DNA of 64,000 nt from Bradyrhizobium diazoefficiens (GTDB lineage: Bacteria; Pseudomonadota; Alphaproteobacteria; Rhizobiales; Xanthobacteraceae), in NCBI RefSeq assembly GCF_016599855.1, contig NZ_CP067041.1, positions 5,642,001-5,706,000 on the forward strand, read 5' to 3'. The notes below the pieces were generated by a model. It worked only from the letters and a program-made list of their open reading frames with translations. It was not told the DNA's origin and did not search any database. Both the position numbers and the translations under genes were made by a program. Shown piece after piece: positions 27,641-36,857 of the stretch. The first letter of the stretch is position 1. Each line of letters opens with the position of its first letter.

Positions 27641-29416
27641 TCACACCAGCGCCTTGCCGCCGGCGAACGCTTTTGCGGTGGCCTCATCGTTGGCCTGCTC
27701 GGGCAGCAGCATTTCGTTGTGCGCCTTGCCGGATGGGATCATCGGGAAGCAGTTTTCCAGCGCCGCAACCCGGCAATCGAACAGCACGGGGCGCTTGACC
27801 GAGATCATCTCCTTGATGGCGCCGTCGAGATCGGCTGGCTTAGTGACCTGGAGGCCGACGCCGCCATAGGCTTCCGCCAGCTTGACGAAATCCGGCAGCG
27901 CCTCGGAGTAGGAATGCGACAGCCGGTTGCCGTGGAGCAGTTGCTGCCACTGCCGCACCATGCCCATGTATTGGTTGTTCAGGATGAAAATCTTGATCGG
28001 CAGCTCGTACTGCACCGCCGTCGACATCTCCTGCATCGTCATCTGCACTGAGGCATCGCCCGCGATGTCGATGACGAGGCTGTCGGGATGGGCGACCTGC
28101 ACCCCTATCGCGGCCGGCAGGCCGTAGCCCATGGTGCCGAGACCGCCCGACGTCATCCAGCGATGCGGCTCCTCGAAGCCGTAGAATTGCGCCGCCCACA
28201 TCTGGTGCTGGCCGACTTCGGTCGTGATGTAGGTGTCCTTGCCGCGCGTCGCCTCGAACAGGCTCTGGATCGCGTGCTGCGGCAGGATGACGTCGTTGCT
28301 CTTCTTGTAATAGAGCGAGTTGCGGGCGCGCCACTGCGCGATCTGCTGCCACCAGGTCTTGATGTCGGGCTTCTTCGCCTCGGCCTTGAACACCTGGAGA
28401 ATGTCGCCCAGGATGTTGCCGCAATCGCCGATGATCGGCACATCGACGCGGATGTTCTTGTTGATCGAGGACGGATCGATGTCGATGTGGATCTTCTTCG
28501 AGTGTGGCGAGAACGCATCGACACGGCCGGTGATGCGGTCGTCGAAGCGCGCGCCGACGCACAGCATGACGTCGCAATCGTGCATCGACATGTTGGCTTC
28601 GTAGGTGCCGTGCATGCCCAGCATGCCGAGCCAGTTCTTGCCCGACGCAGGGTAGGCACCGAGACCCATCAGCGTCGAGGTGATCGGAAAGCCGGTGATC
28701 TCGACCAGTTCGCGCAGCAGCTTGGTGGCTTCAGGGCCCGAATTGATGACGCCGCCCCCGCTGTAGATCACCGGACGCTTGGCATGGGCGAGCAGCGAGA
28801 CCGCTTTACGGATCTGCGTCGCATCGCCCTTCACGCGCGGCGCGTAGGAGCGGTGCACGTCGGACTTGCGCGGCGGATGATAGGTGCCAGTCGCGAACTG
28901 CACATCCTTGGGAACGTCGACCAGCACCGGGCCCGGACGGCCCGTGGTCGCAACGTAGAAGGCTTCGTGCAGGACTTTGGCGAGATCGTTGACGTCACGC
29001 ACCAGCCAATTGTGCTTGGTGCAGGGACGCGTGATGCCGACGGTGTCGCATTCCTGGAACGCGTCATTGCCGATCAGATGCGTCGGCACCTGGCCGGAGA
29101 TGCAGACCAGCGGGATCGAGTCCATCAGCGCGTCGGTCAACGGCGTCACCATGTTGGTGGCCCCGGGACCGGAGGTCACCAGCGCGACACCGGGCTTGCC
29201 GGTCGAGCGGGCGTAGCCCTCGGCGGCGTGGCCCGCGCCCTGCTCGTGGCGAACCAGGATGTGCTGGACCTCGCTCTGCTGGAAAATTTCGTCGTAGATC
29301 GGAAGCACGGCGCCGCCGGGATAGCCGAAAATGTCGGTCACGCCGTGATCAAACAGCGCGCGAACGATCATCGCGGCGCCGGTCATCTGGTTCGGATCGT
29401 GGCTCTTGTCGCTCAT
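27641..29416 (-). CDS. ilvI: Acetolactate synthase large subunit
   Basis: 591 residues, thiamin-diphosphate enzyme that starts Val/Leu/Ile synthesis by condensing pyruvate with pyruvate or 2-oxobutyrate. N-terminal GYPGGAVLPIYDE and the catalytic-Glu segment RHEQGAGHAAEGYA are clear, as is the ThDP motif region DIAGDASVQMTMQEMSTA (G-D-x24-27-N N pattern ending LNNQYMG). It is preceded by an attenuator with a branched-chain-rich leader peptide. First enzyme gene of the ilvI-ilvN-methyltransferase run. Confidence 0.96.
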   Translation of the reverse strand: MSDKSHDPNQMTGAAMIVRALFDHGVTDIFGYPGGAVLPIYDEIFQQSEVQHILVRHEQGAGHAAEGYARSTGKPGVALVTSGPGATNMVTPLTDALMDSIPLVCISGQVPTHLIGNDAFQECDTVGITRPCTKHNWLVRDVNDLAKVLHEAFYVATTGRPGPVLVDVPKDVQFATGTYHPPRKSDVHRSYAPRVKGDATQIRKAVSLLAHAKRPVIYSGGGVINSGPEATKLLRELVEITGFPITSTLMGLGAYPASGKNWLGMLGMHGTYEANMSMHDCDVMLCVGARFDDRITGRVDAFSPHSKKIHIDIDPSSINKNIRVDVPIIGDCGNILGDILQVFKAEAKKPDIKTWWQQIAQWRARNSLYYKKSNDVILPQHAIQSLFEATRGKDTYITTEVGQHQMWAAQFYGFEEPHRWMTSGGLGTMGYGLPAAIGVQVAHPDSLVIDIAGDASVQMTMQEMSTAVQYELPIKIFILNNQYMGMVRQWQQLLHGNRLSHSYSEALPDFVKLAEAYGGVGLQVTKPADLDGAIKEMISVKRPVLFDCRVAALENCFPMIPSGKAHNEMLLPEQANDEATAKAFAGGKALV

Positions 29417-29473
29417 TGGCTTGCTCCGGATGCGCTGTTGTCAGCGGCTTCGTTCGTGTCGGGTTCGGGAAAT

Positions 29474-29496
29474 AAAAAAGGCCCCGAAGAGGGACC
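29474..29496 (-). terminator. ilv attenuator terminator
   Basis: Read on the minus strand: a 6-bp stem GGTCCC/GGGGCC (one G-U pair) with loop TCTTC (29480-29496), followed directly by six T (29474-29479). It lies between the leader peptide and ilvI, 58 bases before the ilvI start. This is an intrinsic terminator in the right place to control read-through into ilvI. Confidence 0.8.
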
Positions 29497-29498
29497 CG

Positions 29499-29545
29499 CA
29501 CACCGCCTGTCATGTGGATGGCAGCTAGCCACCCGCGGCGGTGTG
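29499..29545 (-). promoter_or_regulatory. Competing leader hairpin of the ilv attenuator
   Basis: Perfect 9-base arms CACACCGCC (29499-29507 on plus) and GGCGGTGTG (29537-29545) enclose an inner GGTGGC/GCCATC stem and the leader stop codon. The hairpin directly abuts the terminator stem. A ribosome paused at the Ile/Leu/Val codons, or finishing at the stop inside this structure, would favour different folds, the usual logic of amino acid attenuation. Which fold is antiterminating is inference. Confidence 0.6.
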
Positions 29546-29590
29546 CCTGGGTACGACGGCGATAAGGAGTTCGGTAATAATGTTACGCAT
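29525..29590 (-). CDS. ilvL: ilv leader peptide
   Basis: 21 codons, ATG 29590 to TAG 29525. Residues 4-13 read IITELLIAVV: seven of ten are Ile, Leu or Val, the three end products of the pathway encoded downstream. The stop lies in the loop of the competing hairpin and the intrinsic terminator follows 28 bases later. Size, composition and position all fit a translation-coupled attenuator leader; a C-rich tail PRHTAAGG follows the control codons. Too short for normal gene calling. Confidence 0.8.
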   Translation of the reverse strand: MRNIITELLIAVVPRHTAAGG

Positions 29591-29742
29591 GGCAGGCGCT
29601 CGGCTTCCCAAAGGTTGCGCGAAACATAGCGGCCAAAGCCCGGATGTCAAGGCAATGCGGCCGTCCCCGCGCGATTTTGGCAGTGTAGCGGCGTTCCCGG
29701 GGTCCGGCGAGAGGGAAATGACGGAACCCGGGCACAAAAGCG

Positions 29743-30696
29743 TCACCCAGAAGCTTGGGCGGCGACGGCGGCGGCCGCCAGCCATCCCCGCGCCGCCTCC
29801 GGTTTGACCCATTCGAATTCGGGCAATTGGTGCCGGAACCAGGTGAACTGCCGCTTGGCATAGTGGCGGGTGTCGGCCCGGCCGATCGTAGCGGCCTCCT
29901 CCAGGCTGAGTTCACCACGCAGGTGCCGGATCAGGGCGGGGACGCCGTGGGCCTTCATGGCCGGCAGCAGGGGATCGAGACCACGAGTGGCGAGCCGCTC
30001 GACCTCGTTGAGGACGCCGGCGCCCAGCATCACGTCGAAACGGGCATCGATGCGGGCATAGAGCTCGTCGCGTTCGGGCGCGAGAAACGCCGCGCGAAAG
30101 CTATCCTTCGGCAACAGCGGCGGCTGGCCGTCATGGTGCCAATCGAGCAGCGAGCGGCCGGTCGCCTCGAATACTTCGAGCGCGCGCGCGATCCGGGTGC
30201 GGTCGCGCCGGTTCAATCGCTCGGCCGCGCGCGGATCACGGCGTGCAAGTTCAGCATGCAGCGTCTCGATGCCGTTCCGCTCCAGCCGCGCGCGCACGTC
30301 CTCGCGGATCTCCGCGGGGATCGGCGGCACCAAGGAGAGGCCCGCTGTCAGCGCCTTGAAATACAATCCGGTGCCGCCGATGAAGATCGGCAGACGGCCC
30401 TCGGTCTGCGCTTCTTCCAGCGTCTTCGCGGCATCAGCTACCCACGCGCCGGCCGAAAAGTTCACGGCCGCATCGACATGGCCGTAGAGGCGGTGCGGGA
30501 CACGCGCCTCCTCATCCTGCGTGGGACGGGCCGTGATGATACGGAGATCGCGATAGACCTGCATGGAATCGGCATTGATGACGACGCCGCCTGCGCTGAG
30601 AGCAAGCTCCAGCGCCAGCGCCGACTTGCCGCTGGCGGTCGGGCCTGCGATAAGCACGGCCTTGCCAACATGCCTTCTGACTTGCCTCTCGCTCAC
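29743..30696 (-). CDS. miaA: tRNA dimethylallyltransferase
   Basis: 317 residues from GTG 30696, chosen because GAGG lies five bases upstream and because this avoids overlap with serB. MiaA isopentenylates A37 of tRNAs reading UNN codons. P-loop GPTASGKS (18-25), then [25 protein letters not shown] and the late KRQFTWFRH motif are all present. It points toward the ilv leader but ends about 150 bases before ilvL; it is divergent from serB with an 11-base gap, so its promoter must lie inside serB. Confidence 0.95.
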   Translation of the reverse strand: MSERQVRRHVGKAVLIAGPTASGKSALALELALSAGGVVINADSMQVYRDLRIITARPTQDEEARVPHRLYGHVDAAVNFSAGAWVADAAKTLEEAQTEGRLPIFIGGTGLYFKALTAGLSLVPPIPAEIREDVRARLERNGIETLHAELARRDPRAAERLNRRDRTRIARALEVFEATGRSLLDWHHDGQPPLLPKDSFRAAFLAPERDELYARIDARFDVMLGAGVLNEVERLATRGLDPLLPAMKAHGVPALIRHLRGELSLEEAATIGRADTRHYAKRQFTWFRHQLPEFEWVKPEAARGWLAAAAVAAQASG

Positions 30697-30707
30697 GAAA
30701 ACCTCAA

Positions 30708-31613
30708 ATGTCCCTCGTCGCCACGCTGATCTGCAACCCAAACAATCCCGCGCTCGACTCCACCATTGTCGACGGCGCCCGCGCCGTGCTGCCGCAGGCC
30801 CAGCCGGCGCACTGGCTGTTCGACGGGGTTGCGGTCGACATCCCCTTTGGCGCCGACAGTAACCTCGAAGGCGACCGTCACGCTATCGAAGAGCGGCTGC
30901 GTGAGCTTCGCGGCGACCTGCCCATCGACATCGTCGTGCAGCCGGTCGGCTTCCGGCGCAAGAAACTTTTTCTCGCCGACATGGATTCGACCATGATCGG
31001 CCAGGAATGCATCGACGAGCTCGCCGATTTTGCCGGGCTCAAGGCCCACGTCGCCGCCATCACCGAACGCGCGATGCGCGGCGAGATCGAGTTCGAGCCG
31101 GCACTGCGCGAGCGCGTCGCACTGCTTAAGGATCTCCCCGCCAGTGTCGTCGACAAGGTGCTGGCTGAGCGCATCACACTGACCCCGGGCGGCCGAGAGG
31201 TGGTCGCAACCATGCGCGCCCACGGCGCCTATACCTGCCTCGTCTCCGGCGGTTTCACGCTGTTCACGCGCGCGGTTGCCGCCAAGCTCGGCTTCCAGGA
31301 GAACCGCGCCAACGAGCTCGTCGTGCGCGACGGCAAATTCACCGGCGAGGTGAAGGAGCCGATCCTGGGCCGTGCCGCCAAGCTCGCCACGCTGGTGGAT
31401 TTGATGGAATCGTTCGATCTCGACGACATCGACTCGGTCGTCGTCGGCGACGGCGCCAACGATCTGGCGATGATCCAGGCGGCGGGGCTGGGTGTAGCGT
31501 ATCACGCCAAGCCGGCGGTCGCGGCTGCGGCAGCGGCACGGATCGATCACGGCGATCTCACTGCATTGCTTTATGCGCAGGGGTATCGGCGGGACCAGTT
31601 CGTGGAAGCGTAG
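30708..31613 (+). CDS. serB: Phosphoserine phosphatase
   Basis: 301 residues. Last step of serine synthesis, an HAD-family hydrolase. Nucleophile motif [12 protein letters not shown] (Asp91), [10 protein letters not shown] (motif II), and [12 protein letters not shown] (motif IV) are complete. The N-terminal 80 residues form the ACT-like regulatory part common to this family. Start ATG 30708 is 11 bases from the miaA start on the opposite strand. Confidence 0.95.
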   Translation: MSLVATLICNPNNPALDSTIVDGARAVLPQAQPAHWLFDGVAVDIPFGADSNLEGDRHAIEERLRELRGDLPIDIVVQPVGFRRKKLFLADMDSTMIGQECIDELADFAGLKAHVAAITERAMRGEIEFEPALRERVALLKDLPASVVDKVLAERITLTPGGREVVATMRAHGAYTCLVSGGFTLFTRAVAAKLGFQENRANELVVRDGKFTGEVKEPILGRAAKLATLVDLMESFDLDDIDSVVVGDGANDLAMIQAAGLGVAYHAKPAVAAAAAARIDHGDLTALLYAQGYRRDQFVEA

Positions 31614-31617
31614 ACGC

Positions 31618-31727
31618 GAGTCGTTCCGGGATGGTGCGCAAGCACCAGACCTCAGGTGCGCAACTGCGCACCGGGGAACCTCGAGATTCCGGGTTCGATG
31701 CTGCGCATCGCCCGGAATGGCCGAATG
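31618..31727. repeat. Intergenic inverted repeat, family A copy 3
   Basis: Between the converging ends of serB and the Do protease gene. It has outer TTCCGGGATG ... CGCCCGGAATGG arms, an inner GATTCCGGGTTCGATG block and the palindrome GGTGCGCAACTGCGCACC, which differs by one base from that in copy 1 (1454-1471). It appears to be a mosaic of the same repeat modules. It may also serve as the transcript end for both genes. Confidence 0.7.
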
Positions 31728-31729
31728 AA

Positions 31730-33241
31730 TTACTGCACGCTCAGCGCCACGAAGCGCAATTCGCCGTCGCCGTTCGAGACCAGCAGCAATGCGGACTTCT
31801 TGCCATCCTTCTTGAGCTGCTCGACGCGCTTCTGGATGTCCGCACCGCTCGAAACCGCTTCCTGCGCGACTTCGACGATGACGTCGCCGGCGGAGAGCCG
31901 CTTCTCGGCGGCGTCCGAATTAGCGTCGACATTGGTGACGACCACACCTTTGACGCTGTCCTTGATCTTGTAGCGCGTGCGCAGATCCTTGTTCAGCACG
32001 GCGAGATCGAGGCCGAGCGCCTTTTGCGTCACCAGCTTCTCCGGCGGAGGCTCGTCGGTCTTCACTGCGGCCTGCACCTTCTCCGGATCCTGCAGGCGGC
32101 CGAGCGTGACCTTCTTGGTCTGCTCCTCGCCCTTGCGGATGACGACGACGTCGACTTCCTTGCCGACCGCGGTGTCGGCGACAACACGGGACAGGTCCTT
32201 CGGGTCCTTGACGTCCTTGCCGTCGAACTTGACGACGACGTCGCCCGGCTCGATGCCGGCGGGCTTCGCCGGCCCCTTGTCGTCGACGCCGGCGACCAGC
32301 GCGCCGCGCGCCGGCTTGACGTTGAGGCTCTCGGCAATCTCGTCGGTGACGCTCTGGATGCGCACGCCGAGCCAGCCGCGACGCAATTCGCCGAACTGGC
32401 GGAGCTGGTCGACGACGCCCGCGACCGTCTTCGACGGCACGGCAAATCCGATGCCGATCGAGCCGCCGGAGGGCGAGATGATCAGGGTGTTGACGCCGAT
32501 GACGTCGCCTTCGAGGTTGAACAGCGGACCGCCCGAATTGCCGCGATTGATGGCGGCGTCAGTCTGGATGTAGCTGTCATAGGGACCGGAGGAGATGTCG
32601 CGGTTCTTGGCCGAGACGATGCCCGCGGTCACCGTGCCGCCGAGGCTGAACGGATTGCCGATCGCGACCACCCAGTCGCCGAGGCGCAGCTTGTCGGAGT
32701 CGCCGAACTTCACCGCGACCAGCGGCTTCGGCGGCTTGAACTTCAGGACGGCGAGGTCGGTCTTCTTGTCGACACCGACCAGCTCGGCCTTGATCTTGGT
32801 GCCGTCGTTGAGGATGACATTGATCTCGTCGGCGTCGGCGATGACGTGGTTGTTGGTGACGACGACGCCCGACGTGTCGATGATGAAGCCGCTTCCGAGC
32901 GAGTTAGTCTTGTGCGGCGGGCCGCTGCCGTTGTCGCCACCCTTGCCGCCGCCGGGGCCTTTGCGGTTCTTGAAGAAGTCATCGAAGAATTCCTCGAAGG
33001 GCGAGCCGGGCGGCAATTGCGGCATGGTATTGCTGCCGCCGCCCTTGGCCTCGACGGTCTGCGAGGTCGAGATGTTGACGACCGCGTCGATCACCTTTTC
33101 GGCGACGTCGGCAATGCCCTCCGGTCCGCGAGCATAAGACGGCGGGCTGAACGCGCTGAAGGCGCCGATGGCGAGCGCAGCCAGCCCAAGTCGCAAGCGG
33201 ATTGGTCGCAAGCGGGTCGGGGCAATGGTGGCAGCGGTCAT
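31730..33241 (-). CDS. Do-family (DegP/DegQ/MucD) periplasmic serine protease
   Basis: 503 residues from ATG 33241 (GGAGATCACA upstream). A signal sequence (LGLAALAIGAFSAFSPPSYA) precedes the trypsin-like domain with catalytic His132 (TNNHVI), Asp162 (KTDLAVL) and Ser236 (GNSGGPL). Two PDZ domains follow (RRGWLGVRIQSV and a shorter C-terminal one). It degrades or refolds misfolded envelope proteins. It is the distal member of the hflK-hflC-DUF2065-protease run, an envelope quality-control group found together in alphaproteobacteria. Confidence 0.94.
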   Translation of the reverse strand: MTAATIAPTRLRPIRLRLGLAALAIGAFSAFSPPSYARGPEGIADVAEKVIDAVVNISTSQTVEAKGGGSNTMPQLPPGSPFEEFFDDFFKNRKGPGGGKGGDNGSGPPHKTNSLGSGFIIDTSGVVVTNNHVIADADEINVILNDGTKIKAELVGVDKKTDLAVLKFKPPKPLVAVKFGDSDKLRLGDWVVAIGNPFSLGGTVTAGIVSAKNRDISSGPYDSYIQTDAAINRGNSGGPLFNLEGDVIGVNTLIISPSGGSIGIGFAVPSKTVAGVVDQLRQFGELRRGWLGVRIQSVTDEIAESLNVKPARGALVAGVDDKGPAKPAGIEPGDVVVKFDGKDVKDPKDLSRVVADTAVGKEVDVVVIRKGEEQTKKVTLGRLQDPEKVQAAVKTDEPPPEKLVTQKALGLDLAVLNKDLRTRYKIKDSVKGVVVTNVDANSDAAEKRLSAGDVIVEVAQEAVSSGADIQKRVEQLKKDGKKSALLLVSNGDGELRFVALSVQ

Positions 33242-33384
33242 TGTGATCTCCAGAGAAAAGGATTCGGCCTCAAGACTGCGCTCGAACGGGGACACGGCGC
33301 AAGCGCGGAGCTTAACGGGCCTCAAGACCCGCATAATACGGCGAAAACCCGCCCCTCGCCTTCACTTTGGCGTTGGCGCGTCGC

Positions 33385-33591
33385 TCAGACGGGGCGTCGC
33401 ATCACCCAGATCAGGATCAGGCCGGCCACGGCGGAACCGATCCCGACCGCCCGCAGGATATTGTCCGGCGTGGCGATGGCGCTCTTCATGGCCTTGCGCA
33501 TCCAATTCGGACTGGCCGCGAACATCAAACCTTCCAGCACGAACAGGATACCTAAGCCGATGAGGAAGTCGGCGAACGCAATGGACCTCAT
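33385..33591 (-). CDS. DUF2065 small membrane protein (YjeT-like)
   Basis: 68 residues from ATG 33591 with GGAGG ten bases upstream. Two hydrophobic segments (FADFLIGLGILFVLEGLMFA and VGIGSAVAGLILIWVM) flank a WMRKAMK loop, the DUF2065 pattern. The function is not known. Its constant place after hflC suggests a role with the HflKC complex. Confidence 0.85.
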   Translation of the reverse strand: MRSIAFADFLIGLGILFVLEGLMFAASPNWMRKAMKSAIATPDNILRAVGIGSAVAGLILIWVMRRPV

Positions 33592-33662
33592 CGGATTGGA
33601 ACCTCCCGTGGTGCTGTTCTTGTTTGGACAAAGGGCGGCCAAACCTGCCGCCGATGTCTAGC

Positions 33663-34559
33663 TTACGGTTTTGCCGGCGTCTCGGTCGCCGTCTTGCCGG
33701 ACGGGTTACCAAAATACCGGAAGAAATCCGAGTCCGGCCGCAGCAGGAAGCGGGTGTCATTCGGCTTCAGCCCGCTTTCGTACGCGGTCATCGACCGGTA
33801 GAACGCGAAGAAGTCAGCATCCTTGCCATAGGCTTCGGCAAAGAGACGGTTGCGCTCGGCGTCACCCACACCGCGCGTCTGCTCGGCCTGCGAGTTCGCT
33901 TCGGCAATGATCACGGTGACATCGCGGTCGGCCTTGGAGCGGATTTCCTGCGCCTTCTGGCCGCCTTGCGCGCGGAATTCGGCTGCTTCGCGCTGGCGCT
34001 CAGATTTCATCCGGTCGTACACCGCCTGGCTGTTCTGTTCCGGCAGATCGGCGCGACGGATCCGGACGTCGACGACCTCGATGCCGTAACCGCCGGCCTC
34101 ACGATCCAGTTGATCGCGGATGCGCCCCATCAGCTTCTCGCGCTCGTCGCGCACCACCGTGATGAAGTTGACCTCACCCAGAACGCGGCGCAACGCCGCG
34201 TTCAAGAGCGAAGTGAGCTGGAGGTTGGCCGCCTGGATCGAGCCGACGCTCTGATAGAACCGCAGCGCGTCCTTGATGCGGTAGCGCGCGAAGGCGTCGA
34301 CCACGAGCCGCTTCTGGTCGGCGGCAATGACCTCTTGGGAGGGGTTCTCGAGGTCCAAGATCCGCTTGTCGATGTTGATCACGGAGTTCCAGGGGGCCTT
34401 GAAGTGCAGCCCGGGGTCGGTAACGACGTCCACCGGCTTGCCGAATTGCAGCACGATGGTCTGCTCGGTCTGCTGCACCGTGAACAGCGACATATAGCCG
34501 ACGATCACGACCAGAAGCGCCGCAAGCAGCGCGACGATGCCTGTAACGGGAGACCTCAT
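33663..34559 (-). CDS. hflC: FtsH modulator HflC
   Basis: 298 residues. One N-terminal membrane anchor (GIVALLAALLVVIVGYMSLF) is followed by an SPFH/band-7 domain (VLQFGKPVDVVTDPGLHFKAPW) and a coiled region rich in Arg/Glu/Ala. With HflK it forms a cage around FtsH that restrains membrane-protein degradation. ATG overlaps the hflK stop (ATGA). Confidence 0.94.
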   Translation of the reverse strand: MRSPVTGIVALLAALLVVIVGYMSLFTVQQTEQTIVLQFGKPVDVVTDPGLHFKAPWNSVINIDKRILDLENPSQEVIAADQKRLVVDAFARYRIKDALRFYQSVGSIQAANLQLTSLLNAALRRVLGEVNFITVVRDEREKLMGRIRDQLDREAGGYGIEVVDVRIRRADLPEQNSQAVYDRMKSERQREAAEFRAQGGQKAQEIRSKADRDVTVIIAEANSQAEQTRGVGDAERNRLFAEAYGKDADFFAFYRSMTAYESGLKPNDTRFLLRPDSDFFRYFGNPSGKTATETPAKP

Positions 34560-35692
34560 CTTGTGCCTCCGCTCGGCTGCTGGCCTGTCGTCGTCGGCCT
34601 CTTGGCCGACAATTCATTCAGCGGCAGATAGGGCACGACGCCCTGGCCCGAGGAGCCCCCGTCGTAGATGAGCTTGTCCGATCCGCCGAGCACGCGCTCC
34701 ATGGTCTCCAGATAGATCCGTTCACGCGTCACGTCGGGTGCCTTCTTGTATTCCTCGTACACTTTCAGGAAGCGTGAGCTCTGGCCTTTGGCCTCGGCGA
34801 CCGCCTGCTCCTTATAGCCTTCGGCGCCCTGCAGGATCTTGGCCGCTTGGCCGCGCGCTTCCGGCACGACCTTGTTGGCATAGGTCTGCGCTTCGTTCTG
34901 CAGCTGCTCCAGGTTGGCGCGCGCCGCCTGCACGTCACGGAAGGCATCGATCACCTGCGCCGGCGGGTCGACCTTCTGCATCTGCACCTGGGTGATCTGG
35001 ATGCCGGCGCCATAGCCGTCGAGCGTCTTCTGCATCAGATCCTGCACGGTGGTTTCGGTCTGCGTCCGCGCTCCGGTCAGGATCGGCTGGATGTCGGAAC
35101 GGCCGATCACCTCGCGCATCGCGCTTTCGGCGACCGCCTTCACGGTGCCCTCGGGGTTCTGGATGTTGAACAGGAAGTTGCCGACGCCATTAGGCTTGAT
35201 GCGCCAGAGCACGGTGAAGTCGACATCGACGATGTTCTCGTCGCCGGTCAGCATGAGGCTCTCTTCCGGCACGTCACGGATGGAGCGGCCGCGCCGGGCC
35301 GGATCCTCGATCAGCGTCATCCCGATGGAAATGGTAGACACGCGCAGCGCCTTCGGCAGCAGCACGGTCTCGATCGGATAGGGCAGATGATAGTTCAGGC
35401 CCGGGTCCACCGTGCGAACGTGCTTGCCGAAGCGCAGCACGACGCCTTGCTCTTCGGACTGCACGCGGAAGAAGCCCGACAGCAGCCAGAGCGCGACGAT
35501 GATGAGCAAAATCAGCGTGATGCCCATGCCGGAGAAAAAACCGCCCGGCATGATCTGCTGGAGCCGGTCCTGGCCGCGCCGCAGAAGGTCCTCCAGATCC
35601 GGCGGCCTCGGCCCGACCGGTTGCGGGCCTGAGCCCCACGGTCCCTTCGGACCCGAGCCCCACGGGCCACCGCCCTGATTCTTCCACGGCAT
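34556..35692 (-). CDS. hflK: FtsH modulator HflK
   Basis: 378 residues from ATG 35692. A Gly/Pro-rich cytoplasmic N-terminus (GGGPWGSGPKGPWGSG) precedes one membrane helix (ITLILLIIVALWLLSGFF) and the SPFH domain (VVLRFGKHVRTVDPGLNYHLP). A long alpha-helical section with EAQTYANKVVPEARGQAAKI is typical of HflK. Operates as a complex with HflC. Proximal gene of the hflK-hflC-DUF2065-Do protease run. Confidence 0.94.
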   Translation of the reverse strand: MPWKNQGGGPWGSGPKGPWGSGPQPVGPRPPDLEDLLRRGQDRLQQIMPGGFFSGMGITLILLIIVALWLLSGFFRVQSEEQGVVLRFGKHVRTVDPGLNYHLPYPIETVLLPKALRVSTISIGMTLIEDPARRGRSIRDVPEESLMLTGDENIVDVDFTVLWRIKPNGVGNFLFNIQNPEGTVKAVAESAMREVIGRSDIQPILTGARTQTETTVQDLMQKTLDGYGAGIQITQVQMQKVDPPAQVIDAFRDVQAARANLEQLQNEAQTYANKVVPEARGQAAKILQGAEGYKEQAVAEAKGQSSRFLKVYEEYKKAPDVTRERIYLETMERVLGGSDKLIYDGGSSGQGVVPYLPLNELSAKRPTTTGQQPSGGTR

Positions 35693-35851
35693 TCGACGCT
35701 CTCCTCGGCAGACCGGGACTAGAACTGATCCGGCCCGCAATGTCCGGTCCGGCTTTATAGGGGACCGAAAGGGCCCTTACAACGCAAGCCTGACCGTCTC
35801 ACGAGCTATGCTCGGGGGCGGAAAAGTCAATGTAAACATTGGCGAATGCAG

Positions 35852-36367
35852 TTAACGGGACGGCCGCCGACGATATGTCACATAGGAGAAGTCGGCGCTG
35901 TCGTCGGGTCCCGCGGGATGACGGACGCGGCTTGTTTCGTCCCATTGCGCCTTGTCGATCGTGAAAAGCGTGTCGCCGTCGGGCCGCGCATGGACTTCCG
36001 TGATCTCAAGGCGATCGGCGCAATCGAGCCATTGCCGGAAGATTTCGGCGCCGCCGATCACGGCGATTTCAACGGCTGAACGCCGTAGAGCATCGCCAAG
36101 CGCAACCGCACCGGCGTACGCCGCCGATGTCGTGACCACGGCGCCGGCGGCGCGGTAGTCCGCATCGCGCGTGATCACGATGTTGGTGCGGCCGGGCAGC
36201 GGCCGGCGCCCGGGTAAGGATTCAAAGGTCTTGCGGCCCATGATCACGGGCTTGCCGATGGTAAGCGCCTTGAAGCGCGCCATGTCGGATTTCAACCGCC
36301 ATGGGATCGCATTGCCGGCGCCGATAACGCCGTTCTCCGCGATCGCAACGACGAAGACAATCGCCAT
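35852..36367 (-). CDS. folA: Dihydrofolate reductase
   Basis: 171 residues from ATG 36367, overlapping the GNAT gene stop. Reduces dihydrofolate with NADPH. Motifs: VAIAENGVIGAGNAIPWRLKSD (substrate pocket with Trp and Asp), VIMGRKTFES, and VIGGAEIFRQW (NADPH site). Directly linked to thyA (two genes upstream), which generates its substrate, a common pairing. Confidence 0.95.
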   Translation of the reverse strand: MAIVFVVAIAENGVIGAGNAIPWRLKSDMARFKALTIGKPVIMGRKTFESLPGRRPLPGRTNIVITRDADYRAAGAVVTTSAAYAGAVALGDALRRSAVEIAVIGGAEIFRQWLDCADRLEITEVHARPDGDTLFTIDKAQWDETSRVRHPAGPDDSADFSYVTYRRRPSR

Positions 36368-36852
36368 CAGGACGCACTCCCCGCAAGCCGCGTCAGCGCA
36401 GAACCACTGACTCGGCACAGCGTCCAGTCGTCCAGCATCACGGCGCCGAGCGATTTGTAGAATGCGATCGACGGCCCATTCCAGTCGAGCAGCGCCCATT
36501 GCAGGCGCGACCAGCCGTTATCGACGCATTCTTTCGCCAGATGGATCAGCAGCGCCTTGCCGAGGCCCCTGCCCCGATGCGACGGCCGCACATACAAATC
36601 TTCAAGGTAAATGCCGTGGCGGCCGCTGAACGTGGAGAAATTCAGGAACCACACCGCAAAGCCGACCGGCTCGCCGTTCCACTCGGCAATCGCACAAAAC
36701 AGCCGCGGATCGCTGCCGAACAAGGCGTCGGCAATCATCGCTTCGGTCGCCTCGACCTCATGCGAGAGCTTTTCGTATTCGGCGAGCTCGCGGACGAAAT
36801 CAAGAACGAGCCCAGCCTCGCTCGCGCGCGCACGGCGGATGTTGACGGACAT
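36367..36852 (-). CDS. GNAT-family N-acetyltransferase, SSAT-like
   Basis: 161 residues. The acetyl-CoA motif A reads YVRPSHRGRGLGKALL, preceded by GIYLEDL, the pattern of diamine/thialysine acetyltransferases (SSAT group). WNGPSIAFYKSLGA completes motif B. It lies between thyA and folA with a 5-base gap on one side and a stop/start overlap on the other, so all three share a transcript. Substrate unproven. Confidence 0.87.
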   Translation of the reverse strand: MSVNIRRARASEAGLVLDFVRELAEYEKLSHEVEATEAMIADALFGSDPRLFCAIAEWNGEPVGFAVWFLNFSTFSGRHGIYLEDLYVRPSHRGRGLGKALLIHLAKECVDNGWSRLQWALLDWNGPSIAFYKSLGAVMLDDWTLCRVSGSALTRLAGSAS

Positions 36853-36857
36853 CGGCG

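Noticed and set aside
28088..29629. 513-codon open frame on the plus strand opposite ilvI
   Set aside because: Antisense shadow of a well-conserved enzyme gene; its composition (rich in Arg, His, Asp, Val) is the usual product of reading high-GC coding DNA backwards.
31631..33661. 676-codon open frame opposite the Do protease
   Set aside because: Shadow frame; the minus strand has the complete protease with catalytic triad, and the opposite frame has no recognisable domain.
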